Source: Tenebrio molitor (taxonomy: Eukaryota > Arthropoda > Insecta > Coleoptera > Tenebrionidae). Taken from it: a stretch of DNA of 64,000 nt. This document shows positions 20,374 to 31,820 of this stretch, in pieces. The position numbers were made by a program, and so were the translations under genes. How positions within the stretch are numbered: position 1 is the first letter of the stretch; each line of letters starts with the position of its first letter. The stretch spans positions 14,818,001 to 14,882,000 of the forward strand of contig NC_091047.1 of NCBI RefSeq assembly GCF_963966145.1, read 5' to 3'. Under the pieces are notes generated by a model. That model did not search any database. It was given only the letters and a program-made list of their open reading frames with translations, and was not told where the DNA came from.

Positions 20374-22319
20374 GATAATTTTAGGTACTATATTTAAAAT
20401 AAATTAGAATCATCTCTATAATATTTCACAATTTTTTACGCACATGATTGATAATAAGAAACTACAAAAGTACCCCGGCCTTCGGAGATAATTAGAAAAA
20501 TTAAAATGGCAAAAGTTTGTGAGATGCATATTTTGCGCGTCTTGCAACTGCACAGATGCATCGCATGCATAGTGAATATGATTCCAAAATAGCAACTCTT
20601 ATTAAATTTAATAGATATGAACTTAAATGTATTTTATGTTTATTAAAACTTTGAAACTGGCTTCTCGCCACGTTGCTATTAAAATTGAGCGGATTAGGCT
20701 GTCTGCACGTAATTTCCGATTTCTCTCTCGATCCAGTTGCTAAAATTCAATCGGACGTTAAGGAAAATTCAGCTTTTCACTAAGAGCGTATTAGTGTGTA
20801 CTTAAAGCTAATTGTTTAAGTTTCAGCTACGAATTGGAGCAACTGTAAATTGTACAGCTTTCTTGAAGTTATTCTGTTTCAAATAATTATGTACAATTAG
20901 TTGAATTACTGTTCCATGTTCAGTCTATTTTGTACACATCTAGTATTTAATTAGTGTCACAAGTTTGGGACATTGTGACTAGTGCACGGGATGTACCTTT
21001 TTTTTTGTTTCGAGGAGTGTAGTTTTTTATTTATATAATTTTGTTAATTCTCACTTTTTGTGAGAGGTTCGTTCGGAGAGATGTCAGGCCTTCTGGAGAA
21101 AAAATATGGGTAGGTATGTGTACTTATATTTGTACGAGAGAAGTGAGTTTTTCTTTAACAGAAATTGTTTCTGTTCTTGCAAGTGGTCTCCAAGAAAACA
21201 GGAACATAGAAGTGTAAAATTTTATAAAAAATCAATGAAACACAAAAATTTTGTACATACGAGTACCTACTGATCTCTACAAACCTGAACTGTTGTAGCA
21301 ATATTAGGTTGTAGGTACACTTTCGATCTACGTCCTGTTTAGTAATCAGTTCTTAGAATGTCTCTATCCAAATATGTAGAATGCATCCGTTGATATGTTT
21401 CCTGTTTCTCTTATTCTTCGGCCCATTCTTCTCTATGGATTACTGCTAAGACGTCTTCTCAACGAATACCTGTCACGACAAATTCTAGCAGCTAAAATAA
21501 CATTGTTTCTCCATTGTTCCAGATGCATGGTCGCATTATCATAGCTTAAAAACATTTTAAAGTATACTAGAGAAGAAAAAAAGAAGAAGAAGGAAGAACT
21601 TAAAATATAAGAAGCAATATAAATCTAGGTAAATCTTGAAATGAAAAGAAAGATATTGACAGCAAACGTTGTATGTAATGTGTAAACAATTTTTATTTTG
21701 ATTCATGTTGCCATGTGCTTTTTCAAGTATGTACAATCAACACAGAATCAATTCTTGGAATTCCAGACCGGATTATAATCTCTCTCAAATAATATTATAA
21801 ATTTTTTGTTAATCTGTTTATAAAAATGGAATCGTTTTTGTAGTATATCTAGGTAAGTATTTTAAGTTGCTCTTCTCGAGCAACGGTATATTGTTGCTAG
21901 ATGGAATTTAAAACCAGTCAAACATCATTGGCCAACGCAAAACGAAGTGAACGAGAGAAAACATGAATGATGTCCAAGCACTAATTACTAATAATAATGG
22001 ATATCTCATTTGTTGTGACATTACTGAGATTTAGAACATTTTGAATATGGAATCGGCAGCAGTGGAGACTATTATACGTACGAGTATAGATACAGTCAGT
22101 CATTGAATTTGGGTATCGAGAAATCAAAGTGAAGAAATCGTGCAGTGTCGGAAGTTATTGGCAGTTGCTTTATGAAAAGTACCTATCTGGTTATTATTAT
22201 ATCTCATATAGTCTCATCTCCTCCTGTAACTTTTTTCTCTTCCCCAAAATGAAGGAAAAGTTAAGAAGAGGGTGGTTTCAGTCGCCTGAATATACGGTTC
22301 CAAAGTGGAATTAATGGAC
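20374..22319. other. Unassigned AT-rich stretch
   Basis: No gene or repeat family is recognised. Confidence 0.6.
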
Positions 22320-22420
22320 TGTTTGGGGCCTAATGGGGGCTCCAGGAATATTCGGAACCTAATGGGGGCTCTTGGGTTTTGTTCGGAACTTAATGGGGGC
22401 TTCAAGGATGGTTCTCTTTC
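22320..22420. repeat. Three imperfect tandem units of about 30 bp
   Basis: The motif CTAATGGGGGCT recurs at about 22330, 22359 and 22389, preceded in the later units by TTCGGAAC. The period is 29-31 bp and the units are G-rich. It sits next to the repeat starting at 22600. Small frames on both strands through this stretch owe their length to the GC-rich composition. Confidence 0.65.
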
Positions 22421-22599
22421 CGTAGAGAGGGGGGCGGAACTACGCCCCGACATGCACTGCCAGAAAAACATGGGATATCTACTTTCAGGAATTGTTTTAC
22501 CTCATGCATTCTTGTATAACGCGCGATGAACAAAATTTTCTGTAAGGGGAGGCTGTGAAAAACAAAATTAGAGTCACTTAAGTTCGCCTAAAATCCTAA

Positions 22600-23267
22600 A
22601 ATGCATTCACGTTGTTTTGGCATAATGGGAGGCCATGGAAATTTTACATTTATAATTGAATTTTTTTAATAAACAATTGTCAAAAGGTTATCATGTTGGT
22701 ATGAGCCAAACAGTGATTTTCATGATAATACGATTAGTCACACTGAGTGCCAACATTTTTTTAGTCTAACTGAGCCTGCGCCCTGACCAGCGAGACTTTA
22801 TTTCAAATTCGAAAAATATTTCCGCTGATTTCTCATTAAATTTGTTTTGAAAATGAATTCGCGGAAAACAGGTCAAGGAAGTGAAATGAACATAACCTTA
22901 ACTATGATTTGGTGTCAAATTGTTATACAGCTGGTCCATATGTTCACATTTTGGGGTGGTACAGAGTGGTTTTTTACTTAATTTTGACATTGACAATTGT
23001 TTATTAAAAAAATTTTACTATAATTTATTAGTAAAGCTGTCTGTTAAATTAGGTTATTTTTTTCTAAGTTTGAGGTGATAAATAGCGTCAATGTCTAGTC
23101 ATTGTTGTCAGTTTTACTAGTTTGCAACAGAAGAATATTTAGACATCGCGGGAAATTCAGCAACATGCATGTCAGGTACTTTAGTGACGGAAATCAAACA
23201 GTGTGTCCAACGTTAAAAAAATTAACTGTGGTCTCCCATTATGCCAAAACAACGTCAACGGTGTTTA
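22600..23267. mobile_element. TIR element F, copy 1 (interrupted)
   Basis: The ends carry inverted repeats around CACGTTGTTTTGGCATAATG and its complement near 23245-23257. Without the insertion at 22658-23018 the element is about 300 bp. A second copy at 57131-57525 shares the ends and the interior block TGCAAYAGAAGAATA. It is non-coding. Confidence 0.78.
22658..23018. mobile_element. TIR element G, complete copy (361 bp), nested in F
   Basis: The inverted ends are AATTTTTTTAATAAACAATT and its complement. TATAATT occurs on both sides (22651-22657 and 23019-23025), a probable 7-8 bp target duplication. The uninterrupted equivalent in F copy 2 supports the insertion. An 8-bp duplication would fit hAT elements, but the class is not settled. 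Partial copies lie at 1588-1820 and 56262-56330. Confidence 0.8.
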
Positions 23268-23422
23268 TATCTATAGTAAAAACAATGTAAGAAGTCCCAT
23301 GTCAAATTTGACAGTGGCGCTAATATTTCTGTAAGTACTTACACTCAAAACAAAAAAAATAATTTTATAGTAAATTATGTTGCTGTTTTTTTGCACATTA
23401 AATAATGTCTGTGTTGAATATA

Positions 23423-23781
23423 CAGGGTTATTCTAAATTATTGTAGTCGAAGTAGCCCATGTCCATGTTATTAAATTTTTGCCGCTTTCATGTGAACTGT
23501 CAGTTTTGTCGCTGTCACTGTCATTTTTTAGGTGAAAAGTACGGTGATGAGATTTTTATTTATTTTTGTTAAATTAACGATTGAATCCAGAAATAATGAG
23601 TTGTTTTGCAATCAATTTTAAAAATATTGAATTGTTTTGTACCCAATTTAACTCCCGTGTGTGAACGGTGTGTACTCACTTATTCACATCATTTTGATGT
23701 TTTTTTATGTGGAGCGGTAACCATAAATTTTACATTCAGTTTTCACGCCTACTTCGACTACAATCATTTAGAATAACCCTG
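23423..23781. mobile_element. MITE, CAGGGTTATTCTAAAT ends (359 bp)
   Basis: Inverted ends of about 33 bp with TTGTAGTCGAAGTAG next to the tip, and TA on both sides (23421-23422, 23782-23783). It is non-coding. Confidence 0.88.
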
Positions 23782-23897
23782 TATAAAATTTTAAAGTTTC
23801 TTACCTTTTCGACAAAAGAAAATTTAGAGTTTGCATTGGTTTGAATTGTTCAAATGAATGACAAAGTCTTAAACGTAGATTTATTATTTTGAATGTA

Positions 23898-24242
23898 CTA
23901 TCGCTGGCGAAAAAAAAACTCGTACGCAGATTACAGAACAACAGATCCAAAATTTAAAAATTTGAGTTGTGTAAACATCGCTTTTTTAATAAAGGTTATG
24001 TATGCATAGGTTTGATTTTTTCTTTGGCCAATAAAACGGTACGTTTATGAACGCCAACCTCAGCAGCAATTGCCCGTATCGAAATCCCGTCTCTTAAACG
24101 TTGCGCTATAGTCTGTTGAATTTTAGTTAAACCCATTTTTTCGCATTGACTTTAACACTGACAATAACGTTCGACATTGTAGACTTTGATTTACAATAGG
24201 TACTAAAATTTTGGCTGTACGAGTTTTTTTTGTCAGCGATGG
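23898..24242. mobile_element. Tc1/mariner-like element with an internal HTH frame (345 bp)
   Basis: Inverted ends of about 27 bp (CTATCGCTGGCGAAAAAAAA at the left; CCATCGCTGACAAAAAAAAC inward from the right) lie between TA dinucleotides (23896-23897, 24243-24244). It retains a short minus-strand frame with a transposase-type DNA-binding helix-turn-helix, so it looks like an internal deletion of a larger transposon. Confidence 0.8.
23996..24136 (-). pseudogene. 46-aa transposase DNA-binding fragment (helix-turn-helix)
   Basis: From ATG at 24136 the frame reads MGLTKIQQTIAQRLRDG and continues with SIRAIAAEVGVHKRTVLL to a stop at 23996. The spacing of the two helices matches the first DNA-binding motif of Tc1/mariner transposases (REGxSIRxIAxxxGVxxxTV). 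The catalytic domain is absent. It is most likely a deletion remnant. A small DNA-binding protein able to hold the element's own ends cannot be excluded. Confidence 0.6.
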
Positions 24243-24244
24243 TA

Positions 24245-24791
24245 CTTCAAAATTTTTGCTCATCGCTATAGAAACATTCATTAGTTAGCATTTTTGCCGC
24301 GGGACTTCTTATATTATTTTTACTATAATATTCGTTCAATCATATCCGTCAAATTTATTGGTACACCTACACATTTTGAAAGAGACAAAATGGTATTCAC
24401 AGAGTTTTGCATTAACGCAAAATTTTTGGCACGGTCTACGTTAAAATTAAAGATCGATTTCCGTCAATGGTCGAAAGAAATGAGCCCTAAATTTTCCAAA
24501 GTTTGATTTTTCGCTTTCTAGGTGTTTTACAATGATCAAAATGCATCCCGGATGTTTCATAAATGCCCAAATATCAAATAATAGAATAGTTGCTGTACTG
24601 ACATGCAGGTACGTGTCGAAAGCCAAAACGCATGCTGATATTCTGATGAACGCCAAAACGTGTTTATTTCTTCATCCGTTTGCTTTTTTTTTAATTCGCA
24701 ATGATTCTGCGGTACTGTGAATTTCTGAGACTATTCCTTGTAATTCTTGTGCAAAACGAGTTTGGTTGTGCTACACTGCTGCGCTCATTTA
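24245..24791. other. Unassigned spacer
   Basis: Several overlapping small frames occur on both strands without recognisable domains. No element ends are seen. Confidence 0.5.
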
Positions 24792-24793
24792 TA

Positions 24794-26296
24794 CAGGGTC
24801 TCTATAAATGATTGTCGGGTCCAGCCAGCCATGGAAACTTGTCAAATTTTGAATGTGCCACTTTGTTCGGCAAATAATGAATGTCACATTTTCAGGTTAG
24901 GTTGTTGGCTTTTAAGCAGAGACAAGTTTCAACTGTGTTTTACTCTTGCTAACATTAATGTATTTATTATTTAATATCAACACCAACACGGGAACAATTA
25001 TTGCCCCCATCGTACCGCCACACATTGTACAGGAATTGGTATGAGAACAAATCCAAACAGATACTCGTAAATATTGAGAACACTTTGTCCCCGTATACCA
25101 CAATACAATACTTGATACTGCCTTTTTGTCTGCTTTAGTGCTTTCACATTTCTTGTTTTATGCTAGTGGTAAATGCTACCTAGACTGAATTGTCGAATAT
25201 GGTATTGACTCCCATTTTTTCTTCCAATATAAATAACAGTGTTTTTCATAACAAATAATTCTTACTAGTTTTTCAATAAAATCAAATGTATTCAACAACA
25301 TAATTTACAACACTAAATAATGATAACAAATAGGTATTTTTTTACAAAATAGATTGAAAATGTCCCCCATTAACTTCTAAACACAATTCTTCATTTATTT
25401 TCAAAAATATTTTGCAGCATTTCTTAGTTAAGGGTACAGCAACACTGCTATCCACAGTTCCACACACCAATTTTCAAAACATGTAAAGGAGTCTACAAAT
25501 TGGTGTGGATTCTCAGCACTCCAAATTATGAAACTGAGGTGATTTTCAAACTGATTACATTATTAAACACAACTTTGATAATCTGCAGGTTGGAGTTCTT
25601 GTACAACACTAATTTTATTATGATGCAGTTGTAGCCTATTTTTAATGATTTTGTGACAAGTGCTTCGTGGTACACCAGATTGTTGAGATAAACAGGCTAT
25701 GGATATCTGTAGAGACTTTTCCACCATTTCTTTCAAATCCTCGAGTATTTCATCAGATACTGGTCGTCCTAATGATTTACCCTTGCTAATTGTTCTGATT
25801 GTTAAAAATCTGTTCACAATTCGCTTAATGTGAGTTAACAATCATCTTGAATGTTGTTCAGATATTTTGCTGGAATTCATTTTTACAAACAGATAATTCC
25901 CCATTACTAAACGTTCCATTTCGAAAGTAAAAAACAACAATGAACGTGTTCTGTTCAACAGAATAAACTATTGTAAAGAAAATAAAGCTAAAATAAAACA
26001 TAAAACATTAAGCATAACCTCACAAATTTTGCCAGTGTATTTATCTGTAAAAGCGGACGTACATGCAATTTTTATTGAAAAATACAGATTTTTGGTGTAT
26101 ATTAACTGTGATTAACTGCGATAAAACGAATATAAGGAACCAAAACTCGACTGACAAGCGCAAACGAAATGTCATTCACTAATGTCAGAAGTGACCGTGA
26201 AAACGAACTAGAATTTGGCATCGGTTTCAAAAAAGCGGAACAGTAAAAAAATTTTCCAAGGCTGGCTTGACCAGACAATCATTTATAGAGACCCTG
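24794..26296 (-). mobile_element. Decayed Tc1/mariner-group transposon (1.5 kb)
   Basis: The left end CAGGGTCTCTATAAATGATT is matched inverted at the right end, with an inverted repeat of about 40 bp, and TA flanks both sides (24792-24793, 26297-26298). The interior holds a minus-strand transposase remnant. The length is about that of an autonomous mariner-type element, so this is an old full-length copy that has lost its reading frame. Confidence 0.85.
25350..25925 (-). pseudogene. Tc1/mariner-group transposase remnant
   Basis: The best-preserved part is an open stretch of 92 codons (25841-25563). It contains GRPVSDEILEDLKEMVEKS and then ACLSQQSGVPRSTCHKIIKN, a second helix-turn-helix of the IS630/Tc1/mariner group, followed by VVQELQPADYQ. 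Beyond it, short pieces in shifted frames recall the family pattern around SAENPHQF before the catalytic region, but stops and frameshifts abound. No intact DDE/D triad can be read. It is related to the remnant at 9850-10279. Confidence 0.75.
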
Positions 26297-26298
26297 TA

Positions 26299-29200
26299 TT
26301 TACTTGAATACAATAATTATCGCTGGGGTATTACAAGTTGGAATATACATGGAAACGATTGGATATTTATTTTAATATACTCAACGTGTTCTGACAATTA
26401 TCAATATGCTAGAGTCTGGTCTGATTTTCGAAAAATAACCAGTAACTATGCAAATTTTTGCATTCCGGCATTCATGAAACCACTATAATGCGTTTTGATT
26501 ATTAGAAAGTGATATTTTGGACTTTGGTAATTTGACAACATCCGTGATGAGTTCTGGTCATTTTTTCGGCCATTCGATGAAATAAATCAGTTTTGATCCA
26601 GAGATCAGGTAGGTTGAAGAACAAGTCAAAACTGTCAGTATTATACAGTGTGGAAACTTTAACTGGAATAAAATTGGTAACTTGGACAATTTGCGTGTCG
26701 ATTTTTTGCCGTATGTGGTTTTTCAATATTTGCTCCCGGAAGTGCGCAACCACCCCTAACTTTTTTTTCAAATGTAACGGTATGTCAAATAACACCCCGT
26801 TCGAAAGGCCACTTTGCAAGGAATACAAGGCGCTATTTGTTTCCTGGATATTTTCAAAGCCTACGTGCTAAAAAAATAAAGACCAGTTTTATAAGTTTCG
26901 TCTATAATGGGTCCTCTCCCCACTACATCCCACAATTTCACTGCGCATCATTTCCGAAGTGTATCAAGCTACATTTCCTTGCACTGCAACAAGCTGCATT
27001 TGAATAAATCGCTGCAGCAAAGAACGCATTCCAAATTTATTACGAATGACTAATAAGTATTACAAACATACAAACCCAGGTGTCTCAGAAGAAAATATTT
27101 ACTGAAGCAGTAGATGGGCTTATCTTTGCCAATATCGCGTAAAATAATAGCTCTATAAAAAAAAAATGTAGAAAATGCCAATTAAGCTTGCTGCAGAGTA
27201 AACGTAAATAATTGGTATTTGAGTACACGTGTATATCTAACCAGTAGCCGACTAACAACATAAAATAACGGTTGATGAGTAGCTCGGATGCAGGTGCATG
27301 GGAGCCTTTATATCAAGTCCATGCCTATTTCTAGTATACCTAATAGACAAAATGAGCAATCCTGAAACACGCCGAGATCGTGAAGAGAGGTTTATTGAAA
27401 GTAAAGACCGGTTTGATACACAAACAGTAGCCAAATCGAGAAGTATACACATGCATTTATATTACACAGCAGCGCCAAAAAACTCAAATTTATTGCCCGC
27501 CTAATAAAGATGTAAGGAATTTTATTTGGAGATAATTTTAGTTTGATAATAACCTGGCGAAATGTTACGTGGCGTGTTATTATTTTCATATCCATATTTT
27601 TCTGAACCGTTACATATGTATACAAAGTGTTCATTTTTATAATTTATGACTGGTTGTGTTCGTAAATCATTGTACTTTTTTATCGAATTGTCTTATTTTT
27701 TTCGGCGGTGTTCTACAGCAACATCAGTTAGTGTTATTAATTTGGTTTTATTGCAATTCGTAAGTGATCATCATTAATTCGTCTCAAGTTAAAAAAAGCC
27801 GAAAAGTATTAAACGTGTGAAGCTTTTCGGAACTGCAGACCGAACACAGCCACACATAATTATTGTTTATTAACAATAAAATTTATATGGCAGTACTCCC
27901 CTACATGCCTAATAAAAAATATTTTTAAGCCGACACGTGAGCGTTTTTATGAGACAAACTCTACATTAATGTCCACATGAAAGTCATGACATCAACCGTC
28001 AAGTCTTATCGTCAAAAATGAATTTAGTGAGAAATCGAATTGAAGGTGGCAGAGAAAACAAAAAAACAAACAACCAGACAGACTATAATGGCTCACCGAA
28101 TAATAAACAGCGAAATAATAAAAATGTCATAATTCACTGAATAATAATAACCACAAGTCGTCAAGAAACGTTTATTTACAACTTTGTGCGGTAAAAAACG
28201 GCCGGTATACGTGTCTTCCAAGAATTAGTTTTTTACAATTTGCCAACCAATATTAAAAACAAGCGGAGTCTTTGATGTCGCGACATTTTTAATATCCTGC
28301 AGGGTGCAATGTGCACCGCGACAGATTTGGCAAAAGTACAAAACCTCATCTCCTACCAGCTCACGGTTTCAAGTAGAGTATTTGAACTCTGCCGTGTTTA
28401 CCGAGCATTTTAAAATTGCACACCGAACTTAACAAGTATTGCTTATTTATAGAACGGCGGAAATGCGCCTTTTTGCTTAAACTATTTTTGGAAAACGCGA
28501 AAAGTACCTTGAGCATCTTTAGATGCTGTACCGGTCGTTTCAATATTTTCCATTGTCACTAGTAGCATTTCTCTAATTGTCAGCCTAACCTAGTTTCTGC
28601 GTACAAGTCTGATATCCTTTTTATAATTTTTTTGCGATATATACGTTTTATAGGAGTCATTGCAACCAGAGCACACCAATCTTCATGTAAAAGTAAATTT
28701 TTTAATTTCTTGGTATAAAATTAATTTTTAGTTTATTGTTATATTTTTTACTGTTAGAAATGTTTGAGATTTATTTTTGAATAAAATCGAATATGTTGAC
28801 TTAAAACATCCAATAAAAAAGTTAAAATAACGAACTTAAATGTCTTCCAGTTTTTTAAGTCTACGAGGAGGTATCACTTTTGTTACATTTTCTTTAACCT
28901 TATGCAATTCTACAATCCGAATTTATAACTCATACAAATTCTTTGATTGTTAGTGTTGTTCAGTTTTATTTGAATTGTTTAACTTTACAGAGAGTATTAT
29001 AGTAATTTACTTATTTTTATGGAATGTAAATAAAACAGCGTTAAAAATGTAAGGATTATAATTATTACAATATTTATTCATACGTCTGTTTGAACAACTT
29101 GAAGTTCGCTTCTTGTTCCTTATGGTAGCGAAACATGGAATAAATCATTTGAACTTTTTAGATTATATATTTCGTCATTTGTTAGACCAGGTGGGTTATT

Positions 29201-30477
29201 CGTTATTGTTGCTCGGCGACGAGAAGCTTCAAGAAACAACTTGCAACGATTTACCACTTTCAAATAAGTATTAAGTAGTCAAAAGGTGTTTCATTAAACA
29301 TGTTATGAATCTTCAAAGGTAGTTACAGGGTCATAATTCTAAGTAATTAATATGTTTGTGAGAATATGCTCAGACGCTTCTTTAAAAGAGAGTCAAAACT
29401 TGCTGATAATAATCATACAGGCTGTCCCGTTTAATTTCTAACTGAAGCAAGATCTTCCTAGTGTAATAATAAGAAGAGAAGAGGTTAGACGTCAAGAAGT
29501 CTAGACCCGAGTTTCTTAGAAAGCACGTAGTATATTGCATAAAATCATCTTTGCGTATACCGATGTTGTAAAATACTACTCCTTGTCAATGCTGAATTTT
29601 AAATTTTTATTAAGTACGAAAAATATTTGTTTTCAAATATTATTGTTGAAAAGGAATGAATCTCTGTGAAGCCATTCGTATAATAATATTTAGTAATAAC
29701 TGAAACCTCCAGAATTTGGTCTAAAGGCCTCTTCAGCCTTCATCCCTTGAAGGCAATTTTCACTTCACATGGCAATAAATATATAAAAAATTTAACTGTT
29801 GAAAGATCCAGTTCAATTTTAATAGTGATTCATGAATAGATCTAATGCATTTTGAAACAAGCAATTTTCCACGTCAATCGTGTTTTGTAATTTTGTCATG
29901 TTATTTATTTTGTTTTTCTTTTAGATGTATGTACTAAATTAATTAGAAGATTAATATAGGGATCATAAGGAGAAGAAATTGTTCAATATACGAGAATCGC
30001 TAACAACGTAGTTAAAATATTGAGCAAGAAAAAAAAAATCGAAATGCTACTAAGACTTTACAAATTGAAACTGTATGTTTGTTGGATTTTATTACAGTAA
30101 AGATACTGCATTATAGTCACATTGCATTAAATTAATTTTTTTTTTTTAATAAAATGTTGGGTTAATCACAGGAATTACTGTATAAAATTTTGCTATTTAC
30201 TGTTGTTTTTTGTTGTACTTTGTACTCTTTATTGGAGTTTTAAGAAAACCTGTCTTCATCATCGCTGTTAACATAATTGTTAAGTTCCTTCATTGAAAAA
30301 ACCTTTAGTAGTACCTTTTCTTTAGCCATGTATTTGTAAGTGGTAAATCTTTTAGTCCTACTGATATTATACAACTACAATTTTTTCATATTCTTATTTC
30401 AAGATGTTAACTTAAATTTACTTTTGTTCTTTAGTTCCCAATTTCACTTTTAAGTATTAAAGTACCGTGCCTACCAC
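26299..30477. other. Unassigned stretch with one repeat-like segment
   Basis: A minus-strand open frame of 108 codons (26828-26502) overlaps a segment (about 26700-26870) with CAACCACCCCTAAC and GACATACCGTTACATTTGAA-like motifs. From memory this style of sequence is common in dispersed insect repeats, but I found no second copy here. The rest is AT-rich DNA without gene or element. Confidence 0.4.
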
Positions 30478-31010
30478 AGAGCTGGATCAAGTTTGGTATT
30501 TTGGTAGATGGCGGGACGTAATTTTGACGAACTAGTTCCAGTTGGGCAAAACTTTCATTATCCTCGCGTTACACGTGAGAATCGTTCCCATAAATCCAAT
30601 TATATTGGGACGTTATCGTGATTGTTCCGCGAACAACTGGGCCGGTAATTGTAACACATCATGTCGTCGATAATTGTGACACGTCATGCTGAACGACTGA
30701 ACGGCTCAGGCAAGCAGAAAAAAATTGAAATTTGCCGGTAATAAACTCGCAAACGTGCTTGTGACAGATCGATGGAAAAACTTGTACAACAAGCAAAAAC
30801 ACGGCTTCACTTGCCGTTTGTGAGCGTTGACATCTACCGTTCAAAAAAACCAGTCCAAGATCGAGATATAGAATATAATATATGCCAGTCGGACTCATGC
30901 CGGGATTCGAAACTGGGGTCTATTTAAAACAGTTCAAGATTCTTGATAAAAGCGGACACACGTTGTATTTTAACGTCAAACTGCAACATGTAAAACGGGA
31001 CGTGAGGAGA
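30478..31010. other. GC-richer island, unknown
   Basis: This stretch has a more balanced base composition than its surroundings. It has a 79-codon minus-strand frame (30898-30659) with no recognisable domain. It could be a regulatory element, an untranslated exon or an old repeat. Confidence 0.25.
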
Positions 31011-31736
31011 TCGTTCTGCTAGAAATGAGAAGTGTATTTTTACAATTGTATTTAAATTTAATCCGAGATTAATGGCGGTTGCCTTGCATGATGGAGTAAG
31101 GTTGCTTTAAATATGAGGGAATACATTGCACCCTGTGCAACTGCATTGCTTTGAATAGGCAAATAATGCGCTCGTTATCCTCATATAAACAAACTCAAAC
31201 TGGTTACAGTAACTTACCATTTCATTTCTACGCCACAGGTTTCTTCGATGAGTTCTTTCCATTCCAGTTATTACTGCGTTTACTGCTGCGAACTTGTCTT
31301 GCTCTGATACTTTCTACCACTAAGTGACAACAAAAAATGTTTATCCACCGGCAATTCTAGTTTTTTCATAATTTCAGTACAAATTTATCTTATTACTATA
31401 TTTTATATTTATTATCTGCTATTAGAACATCTTATTTTATCTAGACATTTCTTCAAGGCGTAATTCAAAAACGTAGTTATCTTAAACCTGATGGTACCCC
31501 ATACGAGTAGACAATTTGGATCTCTTCCCACTTTTTTCAACGATTTATTTTACAGGTTTTAGTTTTAGCACAATTTCCTTTTTATGTGTATAATCTACGA
31601 GATAAAAATAAATAGTTTTGAAATTTTTCTCTCATAACACTCAGCTAATTGACGCTCTGTCTCAATAAAAAGAGAAAAAAAATCTTTCTTTATATAAAGT
31701 GTAAGGTACAAAATGGAATTTAAATATTTGTTTACA
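31011..31736. other. Unassigned AT-rich stretch
   Basis: No gene or repeat is recognised. Confidence 0.55.
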
Positions 31737-31820
31737 AATCAGTGTTTTTAAGACAAGTGGTTCATTCACAATCGACTCTTCAACACCAACTTCGACGCCA
31801 AATTTTAAAAAACACCTTTA
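31737..31820. mobile_element. MITE, TCGGGTGTTC family, right-end fragment
   Basis: This matches the right 85 or so bases of the copy at 62638-62858: TCAGTGTTTTTAAGAC, GGTTCATTCACAATCGACTC, and the end AAAAAACACCTTTA. The left half is missing. Confidence 0.75.

Noticed and set aside
26502..26828. 108-codon minus-strand frame
   Set aside because: No domain is recognised, and the overlapping plus-strand frame is just as open; probably an old repeat.
29418..29440. Possible solo transposon end ACAGGCTGTCCCGTTTAA
   Set aside because: No inverted partner was found within several kilobases.
30895..30925. tRNA B-box-like motif on the minus strand (TTTCGAATCCC)
   Set aside because: No A box or cloverleaf lies upstream at the right distance; not a tRNA and not a convincing SINE.
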